A DNA stretch of 64,000 nucleotides. Origin: Desulfobacteraceae bacterium. Its GTDB lineage: Bacteria > Desulfobacterota > Desulfobacteria > Desulfobacterales > Desulfosalsimonadaceae. The stretch's first letter is position 1, and every line of letters begins with the position of its first letter. The notes beneath the pieces are model-generated. The model was given only the letters and a program-made list of their open reading frames with translations. It ran no database searches and was not told the origin of the DNA. The stretch covers positions 1 to 64,000 of the forward strand of contig QZJS01000075.1 in the NCBI GenBank assembly GCA_003597945.1. The letters run 5' to 3'. Shown here one piece after another: positions 52,381 through 60,820 of this stretch. Made by a program: the position numbers and the translations under genes.

Positions 52381-53427
52381 TCACTCCTTAATCAGCAACT
52401 CCCCGGTTTGCTCTTTTTGGAGCTGCTTGAAGAATTCTTCAGGGGTAAGCTGCAATGTCGACATTGCCCGGACCTGGGCCTCCCTTGCCGCGGTTCCGGT
52501 TTCGATTCTGAGTTTTCTGATCTCATTAAACATTTCGCCCATCAGTCTTTCGGCCGGGACCGGGGTATTGAGGGCAATCATCTTCTGCTCGATCGGTTGC
52601 GCTTGTCCGCTGCCGTTCAAGGTGAATTGCAGAAATCCCATGCTCACGCCGTTACGTGCCGGATGAAGCATATCCGTTTCGCTTTGTTGCGGCCCATGAT
52701 CGGCGCATCCGGCAAGACGGGCGCCGGGACAGATCGCAAAATCAATGCCTTTTACGGCATCCACCAGCGCGGTGGTTTCATCAAGGTCGCACTGGGAAAG
52801 AAGAACGATCACGTCCGCTTCTTTTTTGAGGGCCGGAATTAGTGCATCCAATGCTTCCTTCGGCGGAAGGATTTTAAGATTTTCCGAATATTTCGGATCG
52901 GCTATATTTTTCAGACCATCTGCGGGCATCACGCCCACGATGCCCACTTTTACATTCCCCAAATTCGTGAGCACATATGGTTTCCAGAGTGGCTCTTGCC
53001 CGTCCTTTAAGACCAGATTTGAAGAGAGCAGCGGGAAACGCATCCCCGTGGTGACTTCCCCGAGAAAATCCGCGCCGGCGTAAAGCTCGCTGCCGCCCAG
53101 GTTCATGGCCGTATACCCCATCTGGTCCATTCCCCTGACCATGTATCTTGCGGTCAGCCGAAAATCCTTATCAACTACCGAAAACGCCCCACCGGATTCC
53201 AGAAGAAGCAGCGGACCGTTTTCGTTCCGAATCTTTTCCACCATATGCGCGTGCCGGGCAAGACCGCCCGCTGTTTTGCCGCCTCACTGGGGAATGGGAT
53301 TGATTTTGCCTTCGATATTTCCCGTGTAAAGAAGCGTCAGCGGACGGGCGTCTTCCGCCAGGCCGCTTAACGGTGAAAACAACATAGCGGCTGTAATACA
53401 AATTGTAAAAATAATTAATTTTTTCAA
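52381..53427 (-). CDS. Selenocysteine-containing metallophosphatase-fold protein, secreted
   Basis: Two open frames in the same phase are joined through one TGA (53286-53284). Read as selenocysteine it gives 348 residues with Sec48 in NPIPQ-U-GGKTAGGLARHA. A bacterial-type SECIS hairpin follows at once. Translation starts at a TTG at 53427, seven bases after AAGGAG; a signal peptide ends near residue 24. The layout follows 5'-nucleotidase/UshA-type phosphatases (LTLLYTGNIEG, LLLLESGGAF, NLGGSEL, LLSQCDLDE, ICPGARLAG), but every usual metal ligand at those motifs is replaced, some by Cys. The family is clear; phosphatase activity is unlikely. A genuine stop cannot be excluded, but the intact downstream frame argues against it. 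Confidence 0.75.
53255..53286 (-). promoter_or_regulatory. SECIS element of the metallophosphatase-fold gene
   Basis: On the minus strand the TGA (53286-53284) is followed by 13 bases and then CGGGC, loop GGTCTT, GCCCG (53270-53255). The GGUCU apical loop begins 18 bases after the TGA, almost as in the E. coli fdhF element, whose loop also contains GGUCU. Stem and loop are read directly; function is inference. Confidence 0.7.
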
Positions 53428-53431
53428 GTTA

Positions 53432-53617
53432 TTACTCCTTACCCTCACACTTGTCATCGTTAATGCCACACATACCACATTGTGGCAAATTGAACTTCAC
53501 AATTACGAAATTATCCGATTCTGTCAATACATAATTTGCGACCCAATCATTTACAAAATGGAAAAGAGTGGATTCGTCCGTCAGTCTTTTAAAAGATGAA
53601 ATACTGGAAGAAGGCAT
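53432..53617 (-). CDS. Small Cys-containing protein upstream of the selenoprotein gene
   Basis: From the ATG at 53617 a 61-residue product ends FNLPQCGMCGINDDKCEGKE. The frame is open to a TTG at 53647 that overlaps the stop of the upstream gene. The CxxC plus C end could bind metal. The stop lies five bases before the TTG start of the selenoprotein, whose ribosome site overlaps its last codons, so co-translation is plausible. No good ribosome site precedes the ATG, and no family is recognised, so reality as a gene is uncertain. Confidence 0.4.
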   Translation of the reverse strand: MPSSSISSFKRLTDESTLFHFVNDWVANYVLTESDNFVIVKFNLPQCGMCGINDDKCEGKE

Positions 53618-53643
53618 CTTTTCAGCAAGGGATAGAACCCTAA

Positions 53644-54543
53644 TCAAGGCGTTTGGTATTTGTTTTTTAATCCTTCCAGTGTTTCAATATAGCTTTTCTT
53701 AAATGCCAGCCCCTGCTGGGAGCGGACATCATTGAGGGCGATATCGAGATGGGGCCGGATATCGATGCCGTGGGTATTTAAGCCCTGATCATTGGCCATA
53801 TCCAGGATCTGTAAACTGTAAAAAACGGCCAGGATGCGGATTTTCGAGTTACGCCGCGCGAGATAACTTTTGCCGCCCAGGGTTTCCAGGAAATAGGCCG
53901 CATAATCATAGAGCACCGCTTTGTCCGGTGCAGGGGGCAGATCGTCAGCAGGCGCATCCCCGTTGACCCATGTCATGGCATCGGCCAGCACCGGCTCGAA
54001 AACATCGGCCTCTTCCCGCAAAATGGCGGCGATCATCCGCACAGGCTCTTTTCCCAAAACCCGGTAAAAATGAGCCAGGTTGCGCAGCAGAATCTCCAGA
54101 TCTTGTTTCTCGTTTGCGATAAACGGCGGATTTTCGGCCAGCCTGTCTATGGCATCTTCAAGCAGCACCCGGGTGCTGGTTTCCTCAAGATACGGCTGAA
54201 GATAATCCCGGCCGTCCAGATAAGTCAAAAAAGAAGAAAACCGACGGGCCGCGTCCCGATGCCGAGTTTCGGGATCATCGGCCGGCGGCAGGGCAACGGA
54301 TTCACCCAGTGCCTCGGCCAGCCGTTGCTCGGAAACCGTATCTTCCTGGAGCAACGCAACTTCATCCTGCTTTTCCTCGAGTTTTTCATGCAATAGTTGA
54401 ACCTGATATTCATGTTCCCTGCGTTCCCGCTCCACCGCCACGCTCATCTGGTCGGCATGCCACTGCTGGACGCGCATTACTCCCACATAAGAAATAACGG
54501 CCAAGCCGATCAAAGCAACGACAATGGCGACTAAACGTCTCAT
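53644..54543 (-). CDS. Membrane-anchored coiled-coil protein, unknown function
   Basis: A 299-residue protein. One N-terminal membrane helix (residues 4-23, LVAIVVALIGLAVISYVGV) is followed by a charged coiled coil (about 33-72) and a helical domain rich in acidic residues with repeats of LEDA, LEILLRNLAHFYRVLG and ILAVFYSLQILDMAN. It is probably held in the inner membrane with the domain in the periplasm. The ribosome site AAAGGAG lies within the end of the MetE-like gene, two bases apart, so the pair is co-transcribed. Not recognised. Confidence 0.65.
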   Translation of the reverse strand: MRRLVAIVVALIGLAVISYVGVMRVQQWHADQMSVAVERERREHEYQVQLLHEKLEEKQDEVALLQEDTVSEQRLAEALGESVALPPADDPETRHRDAARRFSSFLTYLDGRDYLQPYLEETSTRVLLEDAIDRLAENPPFIANEKQDLEILLRNLAHFYRVLGKEPVRMIAAILREEADVFEPVLADAMTWVNGDAPADDLPPAPDKAVLYDYAAYFLETLGGKSYLARRNSKIRILAVFYSLQILDMANDQGLNTHGIDIRPHLDIALNDVRSQQGLAFKKSYIETLEGLKNKYQTP

Positions 54544-54544
54544 A

Positions 54545-55576
54545 TCATTCTCCTTTACTGATCCACTTTTCCCGCAAACGTTCGGACAGCGCCTTCACCA
54601 TGGCAAATCCTTTTTCCACGGTTTTTTCAATATCCAGGTTAACCAGACAGCAGGTGGCGGGCGAAATCAGGCTCTGGGCCAGAAGCTGCCGGCGGTCGAT
54701 GCCGCTGTCGGTGAGCCGCTTCCAGACGTCTTCGATAAGGGTCATCAGGGAAGCGATATTTTCCTTTTCATGAGGCTCGGCATTGGTGGGCACGATCCCC
54801 CAGCACAGGATGCCGCCCCGGTCCAGAAACCGCCGGATGGATTTCAGATAAGCGGGAAAAACATCGACATTGGTGTAGATATCCATGGACAAAATATCGA
54901 GATCCAGGTTCAGCAGAAAATCCCAGTCCGGATTGCCGCATAAGTGAACCCCCCGGGGCCGTTCGATCATGGCGAAAAAGGATTCCATATCCGCGCGCGC
55001 CTTGGCGTCGCCGTAACCGGACATGGCGGAAAACAGAAATTGCAGGCCGGGTTCGTCGATATACATGAAGGCATTGGAATTTATTTTTTTCAGCCGCTCC
55101 AACTGGACATTGACCCGCCGGGCCATGAACTCGAACATGAACGGCCGCACCGTGTCGTCAAACAGGATGGGCCGCTCATCCTGGTCGAGCACATTGAATC
55201 CGAAACTGACGGGACCTTCCAACTGCCCCCGGATGGCGGGCCGATCTGAAAGATCGAGCTCAAGGAATCGGTGATACACCGCCGAAAAATCCGGGCTGAT
55301 ATCAAAAATCTCCGGCGAATCAAAACGGGCCAGCACATCTTCGAGTTCTTCCATGAATTTGTCCATGGAAAATCTTAAGGTCCGTTTTTCCATATTTAAT
55401 ACGATGCCCGGAAAGTGCTCGGCAGCCTGGACATACATGTCCTCGTGATAATTGAGCCGGGGAAGCTGGGGCCAGAAGGGGATATCCATGGTCAGGGCCA
55501 CATCCAGGGCCCGTTTGACATCCGTGTGCGGCATCACGGCCATGGCCGTGGTCAACAGATTTCCAGGGATCGGCAC
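54545..55576 (-). CDS. MetE/UROD-superfamily methyltransferase-like protein
   Basis: A 343-residue TIM-barrel protein resembling the C-terminal catalytic half of cobalamin-independent methionine synthase and uroporphyrinogen decarboxylase. The HLCGNPDW segment holds an HxC zinc-ligand pair, IYTNVDVF and GGILCWGIVPT follow, and a further Cys lies in SPATCCLVNL near the C terminus. These fit a zinc-dependent thiol methyltransferase. The N-terminal MetE domain is missing, as in stand-alone core enzymes of anaerobes. GTG is the start, with AAGGAGG five bases upstream. Methyl donor and acceptor are unknown. Confidence 0.7.
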   Translation of the reverse strand: MPIPGNLLTTAMAVMPHTDVKRALDVALTMDIPFWPQLPRLNYHEDMYVQAAEHFPGIVLNMEKRTLRFSMDKFMEELEDVLARFDSPEIFDISPDFSAVYHRFLELDLSDRPAIRGQLEGPVSFGFNVLDQDERPILFDDTVRPFMFEFMARRVNVQLERLKKINSNAFMYIDEPGLQFLFSAMSGYGDAKARADMESFFAMIERPRGVHLCGNPDWDFLLNLDLDILSMDIYTNVDVFPAYLKSIRRFLDRGGILCWGIVPTNAEPHEKENIASLMTLIEDVWKRLTDSGIDRRQLLAQSLISPATCCLVNLDIEKTVEKGFAMVKALSERLREKWISKGE

Positions 55577-55713
55577 AATGCCTCCTTATGCATGGAAAAA
55601 GGGCTGACATCCAATACAATAACGGCCCTATCCTGCTACATCCGGACGTATTTGTCAAACAGCCGTTCCATGGAGTAACGCATGATGCGAAAGATTACTG
55701 ATGTGGCCTTGTC

Positions 55714-56040
55714 TCAGCCCACGTCATCAAAAAACAATTCCTTCGACCCCCCCCGGTCGGTATCATATAAATCAATGACCGATTCGGCAATTTTGGCCGC
55801 GGTGGGAGCCATGGGAAACAGCCCATCGGTGCGCAATGCCGACACCAGAGCGCCCTTGCCGTCGGAAATGGCTTTGGCGATGGCGGCGCCGTCATATTTT
55901 TCCTCAAATACAAAAAAATAATCATCGGGCCGCAGGACGGGGGTTTTAATGTTTTGCAGGTTTTTATCAATGACGGCATATTCCCTGATGGTGAGGATGT
56001 TTCCGGCGGCACTGCGGATAATCTGGTATTTCCGGCGCAT
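55714..56040 (-). CDS. Conserved-looking hypothetical protein
   Basis: A 108-residue soluble protein: beta-rich start (YQIIRSAAGNILTIREYAVI), then LRPDDYFFVFEEKYDGAAIAKAISDG, and an acidic C-terminal end. ACAGGAG precedes the ATG by seven bases, so it is likely translated. It lies upstream of the MetE-like gene on the same strand, 137 bases away. I recognise no family. Confidence 0.55.
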   Translation of the reverse strand: MRRKYQIIRSAAGNILTIREYAVIDKNLQNIKTPVLRPDDYFFVFEEKYDGAAIAKAISDGKGALVSALRTDGLFPMAPTAAKIAESVIDLYDTDRGGSKELFFDDVG

Positions 56041-56445
56041 GGGTTTTCTCCTGTTGATCCGGTTTACGGATTGAACCGGGAATCGGTCCCTTTGCCCTTT
56101 TGCTCAGACGGCGGCGGCGTGCTGCTTTCGGGATAACCCGGACCGGCCATATAAAACCGGTTTAACGGCAAACCCGGGTTATACAATCCTGTTGGCGGAT
56201 GATTCGGCCTTGAGGGAGATAGGTGCGTGGGAATCTGAAATTGATCCGTTCCCGATTTCCCGTACGGGGGCAGGCTGAACGATCATATTTCTATTGAGTA
56301 TAGCGGAACTTTAAAAAAAGTCAATAGATTATAATCAGACTGTATTAAGCGGAAAAACCGACCGGGGTTGCGGCATATAAATTGCCCGTTTGGTTGAGTA
56401 CCATCCAGGCCCCCAATCAGCGGGACAAAAAAGACCGGATTTCGG
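56041..56445. other. Gap with Pro-rich open frame lacking a clear start
   Basis: On the minus strand one frame is open from about 56290 to a TAA at 56064 and reads as a proline-rich chain (QIPTHLSPSRPNHPPTG, then LYNPGLPLNRFY and MAGPGYPESSTPPPSEQKG). The only ATG (56150) would give 28 residues and has no ribosome site. It may be a small gene with an unusual start or a remnant. The remainder presumably carries the promoter for the 56040 gene. Confidence 0.3.
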
Positions 56446-57645
56446 TCATTGGATCACGTCTTTTTTTTTAACGGACGCCGCTTCCCTGTTTGCGCGCGCC
56501 TTGATCCGGTCATTATACCAGACGGCAACCGCCGGGGCCCGGCCGAACAGGTAAACGCCGATAAAGGCCGTGATCACAATATAAATACCGCTGAAGATCC
56601 GCAACTGCGGGATGGCCAGACTGGCGATGATGGCGGAAAACTCGCCCCGCTGCACCATGGAAAACCCGGCCCGGCACGAGACCTTGGGACTCAGCCCGAA
56701 CAGGCGGCTTCCCGCATAGGCCGACACGATTTTCCCGACAACGGCCCATGCAACCAGCGCCGTCATCATTGGGATAAAGGGCACGCCCTCGCCGAAACTC
56801 ATGGTGGTGCCGAACCAGAAGAAAAAAAACGGCAGAGTCAGGTCCCGGATCGGCAGGATCAGATGTTCCAGCTCCGAAGACCTTCCGGTTTCCGACAGCA
56901 TGACCCCGGCCAGAAACGCTCCCAGAATCTCCGACAGCCCCAGGGAAATGGCAATGCCCGCATACGCCAGGGCGACGCCCACGGTCAGGAGGGGCATGAA
57001 ATCCTGCTGGATGTATCTGGAAACAAACTGGTTGAGCCGCTTGAATCCATAATGACCCATGAGAATGGCGCCGGCCACCAGCAGGATAATTTTAACCATA
57101 AGCAGGCCCATAAATGCGGGGGAAATCGCTTCCCCGTCGCTTACGCCGGCAATAAACGACACCAGGACCGGGGCCACCAGGTCTTCAAAAATCAGCAGGG
57201 CCAGGATAAATTCGGCCTCGGGATTGGCCAGACGTTTGTTTTCTTCCAGCATCTTGGCGGAGATGGACGAACTGGTGGCATAGGCCACGGACCCGATAAT
57301 AAACGATGGGATAAGCCCCAGGCCGAACATCCACGCTATGGCCATGGCCCCGCCGAGATTAAACAGCACGTCTAACAGCCCGGCCGGCCAGATTTTCCGG
57401 GAAATATCGACCATCCGGGCCAGGGGAAATTCCAGGCCCAGGATGAAAAACAGCAAAACGATGCCGATTTCGGCCACCGTGTGGATGGCCTCGATATCAT
57501 GGAAAAACGTCGATACGGCCGTCCCCAGGACGATATAAACAAGGACCGACGGCAGCCTGAATTTCCGGGAAGTGAAGCTGACCAGAAAAAAGGCGCACAG
57601 AATCAACCCGGCGAACAACAGAAATGGAAGATTTAAAGTTTGCAC
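56446..57645 (-). CDS. Monovalent cation:proton antiporter, CPA2 (KhtU/Kef-like)
   Basis: A 399-residue inner-membrane protein with about eleven to twelve hydrophobic helices and the CPA2 signature regions LFFILGLEF, FEDLVAPVLVSFIAG and LGAFLAGVMLSETG. No C-terminal RCK domain is attached; that role is taken by the separately encoded protein just upstream, whose end overlaps this start by 13 bases. The pair matches KhtU (channel/antiporter) with KhtT (regulatory subunit), which exports K+ in exchange for protons. The direction of ion exchange is inferred. Confidence 0.85.
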   Translation of the reverse strand: MQTLNLPFLLFAGLILCAFFLVSFTSRKFRLPSVLVYIVLGTAVSTFFHDIEAIHTVAEIGIVLLFFILGLEFPLARMVDISRKIWPAGLLDVLFNLGGAMAIAWMFGLGLIPSFIIGSVAYATSSSISAKMLEENKRLANPEAEFILALLIFEDLVAPVLVSFIAGVSDGEAISPAFMGLLMVKIILLVAGAILMGHYGFKRLNQFVSRYIQQDFMPLLTVGVALAYAGIAISLGLSEILGAFLAGVMLSETGRSSELEHLILPIRDLTLPFFFFWFGTTMSFGEGVPFIPMMTALVAWAVVGKIVSAYAGSRLFGLSPKVSCRAGFSMVQRGEFSAIIASLAIPQLRIFSGIYIVITAFIGVYLFGRAPAVAVWYNDRIKARANREAASVKKKDVIQ

Positions 57646-58115
57646 ATGCTGTCCAGGCTTTTGGTCTGGTCCCGGTTGCCGATGGCCATGAGCACGTCCC
57701 CGGGAAGGATCACCTCGTTGATGTCGGGACTGCCGATCATTGTGTTGCCCCGCTGGATCCCGATGATGGTTGAACCGGTCCGTGAACGGATCTGGCTGTC
57801 GATGATCTTCTTATTGGCGATGCAACTGTCGGGCTCCACCCGGATCCATTCCAGGCGGATGTTTTTCAAGAAGAACTCCACCCGCTCATCGGTGACCGGC
57901 TGGTAATCCACCCCCAGCAGGATGGTGCCGAGCTGCCGGGACTCCTCGTCGGTCAGGGTGATGGTAAAATCCGGATCATCCTCGTCATCCGGGCTGAAAT
58001 GATAAATCTCCCGGTTGCCGTTGTGATGCAGGATGACGGTGACCTGGTCCTCGTTGGCGGTTTTAAAGGTATAGCGCTTGCCGATGCCCGGCAGGTCGCT
58101 GGTCTTGATCTGCAT
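57633..58115 (-). CDS. TrkA-C (RCK_C) regulatory protein, KhtT-like
   Basis: A 160-residue cytoplasmic protein. The C-terminal half (IRLEWIRVEPDSCIANKKI...SPDINEVILPGDVLMAIGN) is an RCK_C/TrkA-C ligand-binding domain, preceded by a KhtT-type N-terminal module beginning IKTSDLPGIGKRY. It lacks the NAD-binding Rossmann domain of KefC tails. Overlap with the antiporter gene by 13 bases indicates a two-subunit system. AGGAG lies eight bases before the ATG. Such KhtT proteins sense nucleotides and pH and gate K+ efflux. Confidence 0.82.
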   Translation of the reverse strand: MQIKTSDLPGIGKRYTFKTANEDQVTVILHHNGNREIYHFSPDDEDDPDFTITLTDEESRQLGTILLGVDYQPVTDERVEFFLKNIRLEWIRVEPDSCIANKKIIDSQIRSRTGSTIIGIQRGNTMIGSPDINEVILPGDVLMAIGNRDQTKSLDSMCKL

Positions 58116-58136
58116 GTGTGATCTCCTGGGTGTGTT

Positions 58137-60596
58137 CTATTTATCGCCTTCCGCGCTCTCATCCTTGCGCTTGTGCTGGCGGGCCAGGATAGCGACGGTT
58201 TCGCTGATCTCCTCCGGGGTCACGCTTTGGCGCAGGGCCTCCATCTGCTCCATGACCTGCTTGAAGCGGATGCCTTCGGCCGCGCTGATCCATTCCAACT
58301 GGAGCCGCTCCGGCCGGATGCCCCATTTGGCCATGCGCTTGCGGATTTTCTCCACCCGTTTTTCCGTCCACTTGTTGGCGTCGATGTAATGGCAGTCCCC
58401 GATATGGCACCCGCTCACCAGGACCACGGGCGCTCCCTGTTCAAAGCCGCGCCAGATGAATTTCTCATCCACCCGGCCCGAGCACATGGTGCGGATCATG
58501 CGCACGTTGGGCGGATACTGGAGCCGCGACACGCCGGCGTAATCGGCTCCCGCATAGGAGCACCAGTTGCAGGCAAAGGCCAGGATCTTGGTTTCCGCTT
58601 TGGTTTCCAGCAATGCGTCCACCTGGCCGATGATCTGCTCGTCGGTGTAATGGTTCATGATAATGGCCCCGAAGGCGCACTCGGCCGCGCATGTGCCGCA
58701 GCCGGCGCAGGCCGCGGTATTGACCACGGCCGGGGTCTTGGCACGGACATCCACCACAATGGCGTTATACGGGCAGACTTCGGCGCACTTGCCGCAGGAT
58801 TTGCAGAACCGGGGGATCACTTCGGAGGTGATGGGCTCGGTGGCGATCTCGCCTTTGTGCATCAGCCGGATGGCCCGGGCCGCCGCGGCCGACGCCTGGG
58901 TGACCGATTCCTTGATGTCTTTGGGACTTTCCGCGCACCCGGCGTAAAATACGCCCCGGGTGGCGGCATCCACGGGCTGAAGCTTGGGATGGGCTTCCAG
59001 GAAAAACCCGTCGGGCGTCATCTGGAGTCCCAGCATTTCCTGAAGCCGCCGGGCCCCGTCGGCCGGCTCCAGGCCCAGGGCCAGGACCAGCATATCCAAA
59101 TCATGGGTTTCCAATCCGCCGGTGACCGTGTTTTCCACCGACACCCGCAGGCTCTTGTCGGGAAGCTGCGTGACATTGCCGGGCAGACCCCGGAGATAAT
59201 TGACCCCCAGCCGCCGGCTCCGTTTGAACAGGTCCTCGAATCCCTTTCCAAAGGCCCGGATGTCGATGTAGAATACCTTGATGTCGATATCCGGATAATG
59301 TTCTTTCAACACCAGGGTGCTCTTGATGGTGTTCATGCAGCAGACATTGGAGCAGTAATCGCTCCCCCGGCGGCTGCTCCGGGAGCCCACGCACTGAATG
59401 AAACCGATGGATTTCGGGTGATTGCGGTCCGTTGGCCGGATCAGTTCCCCGCTGGTGGGGCCGCCGGCATTGACCATGCGCTCAAATTCCAGGCTGGTGA
59501 GCACGTTTTCAAACCGGGTATAACCGTATTCGTCCAGCTCCCGGGGGTTGTAAGGCTTCAATCCCGTGGCCACGATGATGGAGCCCACCTTTTCGGTGAT
59601 TTCCGCGTCCGACATGTGGAAATCGATGCTCTTTTTCTCGCAGGCATCCAGGCATTTGGCGCATACGGTCAGGTTGTGGCCCAGGCATTCATCCAGGTTG
59701 ATGACATAGGCCGAGGGCACGGCCTGGGGAAACGGCGAAAAAATGGCCTTGCGGGAGGAAAGCCCCATGTTGAACTCATCGGGCCGCACCACCGGGCAGA
59801 CCGCCACGCAGTCCCCGCAGGCGGTGCAGGATTTTTCGTCGATATAGCGGGCTTTTTTAAGGATTTTGACCTCAAAATTGCCCACGTAGCCGGAAACGTC
59901 CGTGACTTCGCTTAAGGTCAGCAGCTTTATTTTGGGATGTCGACCGACATCCGTCATCTTCGGACCGAGAATTCAGATGGAACAGTCCATGGTGGGAAAG
60001 GTCTTGTCCAACTGGGCCATGACCCCGCCGATGGACGGATTCTTCTCCACCATGACCACCTCGTACCCGTTGTCGGCCAAATCCAGGGCCGCCTGAATCC
60101 CGGCCACCCCGCCGCCGATGACCAACGTGCGCCTGGTCAGAGGAAGGATATCCTCATACAGGGGCTCGAGTTTGCGGACCCGGGCCACGCCCATCCGAAT
60201 CAGGTCCAGAGCCTTTTCGGTGGCATCTTCGGGCGCGCGCATGTGAACCCAACTGCACTGTTCCCGCAGATTGGCCATCTCCAGCATATAGGGGTTCAGA
60301 CCGGCGGCCTGCATCATCTGCCGAAATGTCGGCTCGTGCAGCCGCGGCGAACATGCCCCGATCACGACGCGATCCAGACCGTTGGCCAGGATGTCTTCCC
60401 GGATTTCCTGCTGGCCGGGCTCGGAACAGGCATACAGAATGCTCCGGGACACCACCACGTCCGGACTGCCGGCCAGTTTTTCGGCCACGGCCTCGCAATC
60501 CACGGTCCGCGCGATGTTGAGCCCGCAATGGCAGACATACACGCCGATCCGGCTCCCCGCCGCTTCCGGCGATGTTTCCATCAGTTTTGCTTCCAT
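58137..60596 (-). CDS. hdrA: Selenocysteine-containing heterodisulfide reductase subunit A fused to MvhD
   Basis: One reading frame of 820 codons is split only by a TGA at 59975-59973. Translating it as selenocysteine gives Sec208 in DKTFPTMDCSI-U-ILGPKMTDV, the position of the conserved Cys in HdrA. A SECIS hairpin follows. HdrA is the FAD- and Fe-S-carrying core of flavin-based electron bifurcation. Domains in order: N-terminal CHCG segment, FAD Rossmann VIGGGVAGIQAALD, CTACGDCVAVCP cluster site, HdrA core, two ferredoxin sites (CKSCGKCAEVCP, CAGCGTCAAECA), then a MvhD/FlpD domain (CNWCSYAGAD, CSGRVDEKF, GCHIGDCHY). GAGG precedes the ATG. A true stop would leave both halves useless. Confidence 0.88.
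59935..59975 (-). promoter_or_regulatory. SECIS element in hdrA
   Basis: Twenty bases after the TGA, GGATGTC, loop GGTC and GACATCC form a perfect seven-pair hairpin (59952-59935, minus strand). The GGUC apical loop starts 27 bases past the TGA, within the range for bacterial SECIS elements, and matches the GGUC(U) loop of the other candidate at 53255-53270. Confidence 0.75.
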
Positions 60597-60642
60597 ATTG
60601 TTGCCTCATTTAGATATGGACGGCTTATTATAAAACAGCAGA

Positions 60643-60816
60643 GTCTTAACAAGTTGATTTTGAGCGAAATCGCGGATTTCGGGGGAAAAAGCGATTTTTG
60701 CGGATGCGTCAAGAATGGCAAACTGTTTGAGGAGCCTGCGACGAGTTTTTGCCATTCAGCATCCGGAAAAATCGCGCCCCGAAAGACGTTTGAGCGCAAA
60801 ATCAACTTGTTAAGAC
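60643..60816. mobile_element. Foldback element family 1, full copy A
   Basis: A 174-base palindromic element with 20-base perfect inverted ends (GTCTTAACAAGTTGATTTTG and its complement). The arms continue inward through TTTCGGGG and GCGGATGC...GAATGGCAAA to a central loop CTGTTTGAGGAGCCTGCGAC. It encodes nothing. It ends four bases after the stop codon of the minus-strand gene at 60821 and lies 46 bases upstream of hdrA. Confidence 0.8.
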
Positions 60817-60820
60817 GCCA

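Noticed and set aside
56064-56150. A 28-residue Pro-rich gene
   Set aside because: The frame reads coherently further upstream but has no credible start or ribosome site, so I describe it only as part of the gap.
58173-59915. A 580-codon plus-strand frame across hdrA
   Set aside because: It is the complement of HdrA, whose cluster motifs and FAD site are unmistakable; the antisense product shows no family feature.
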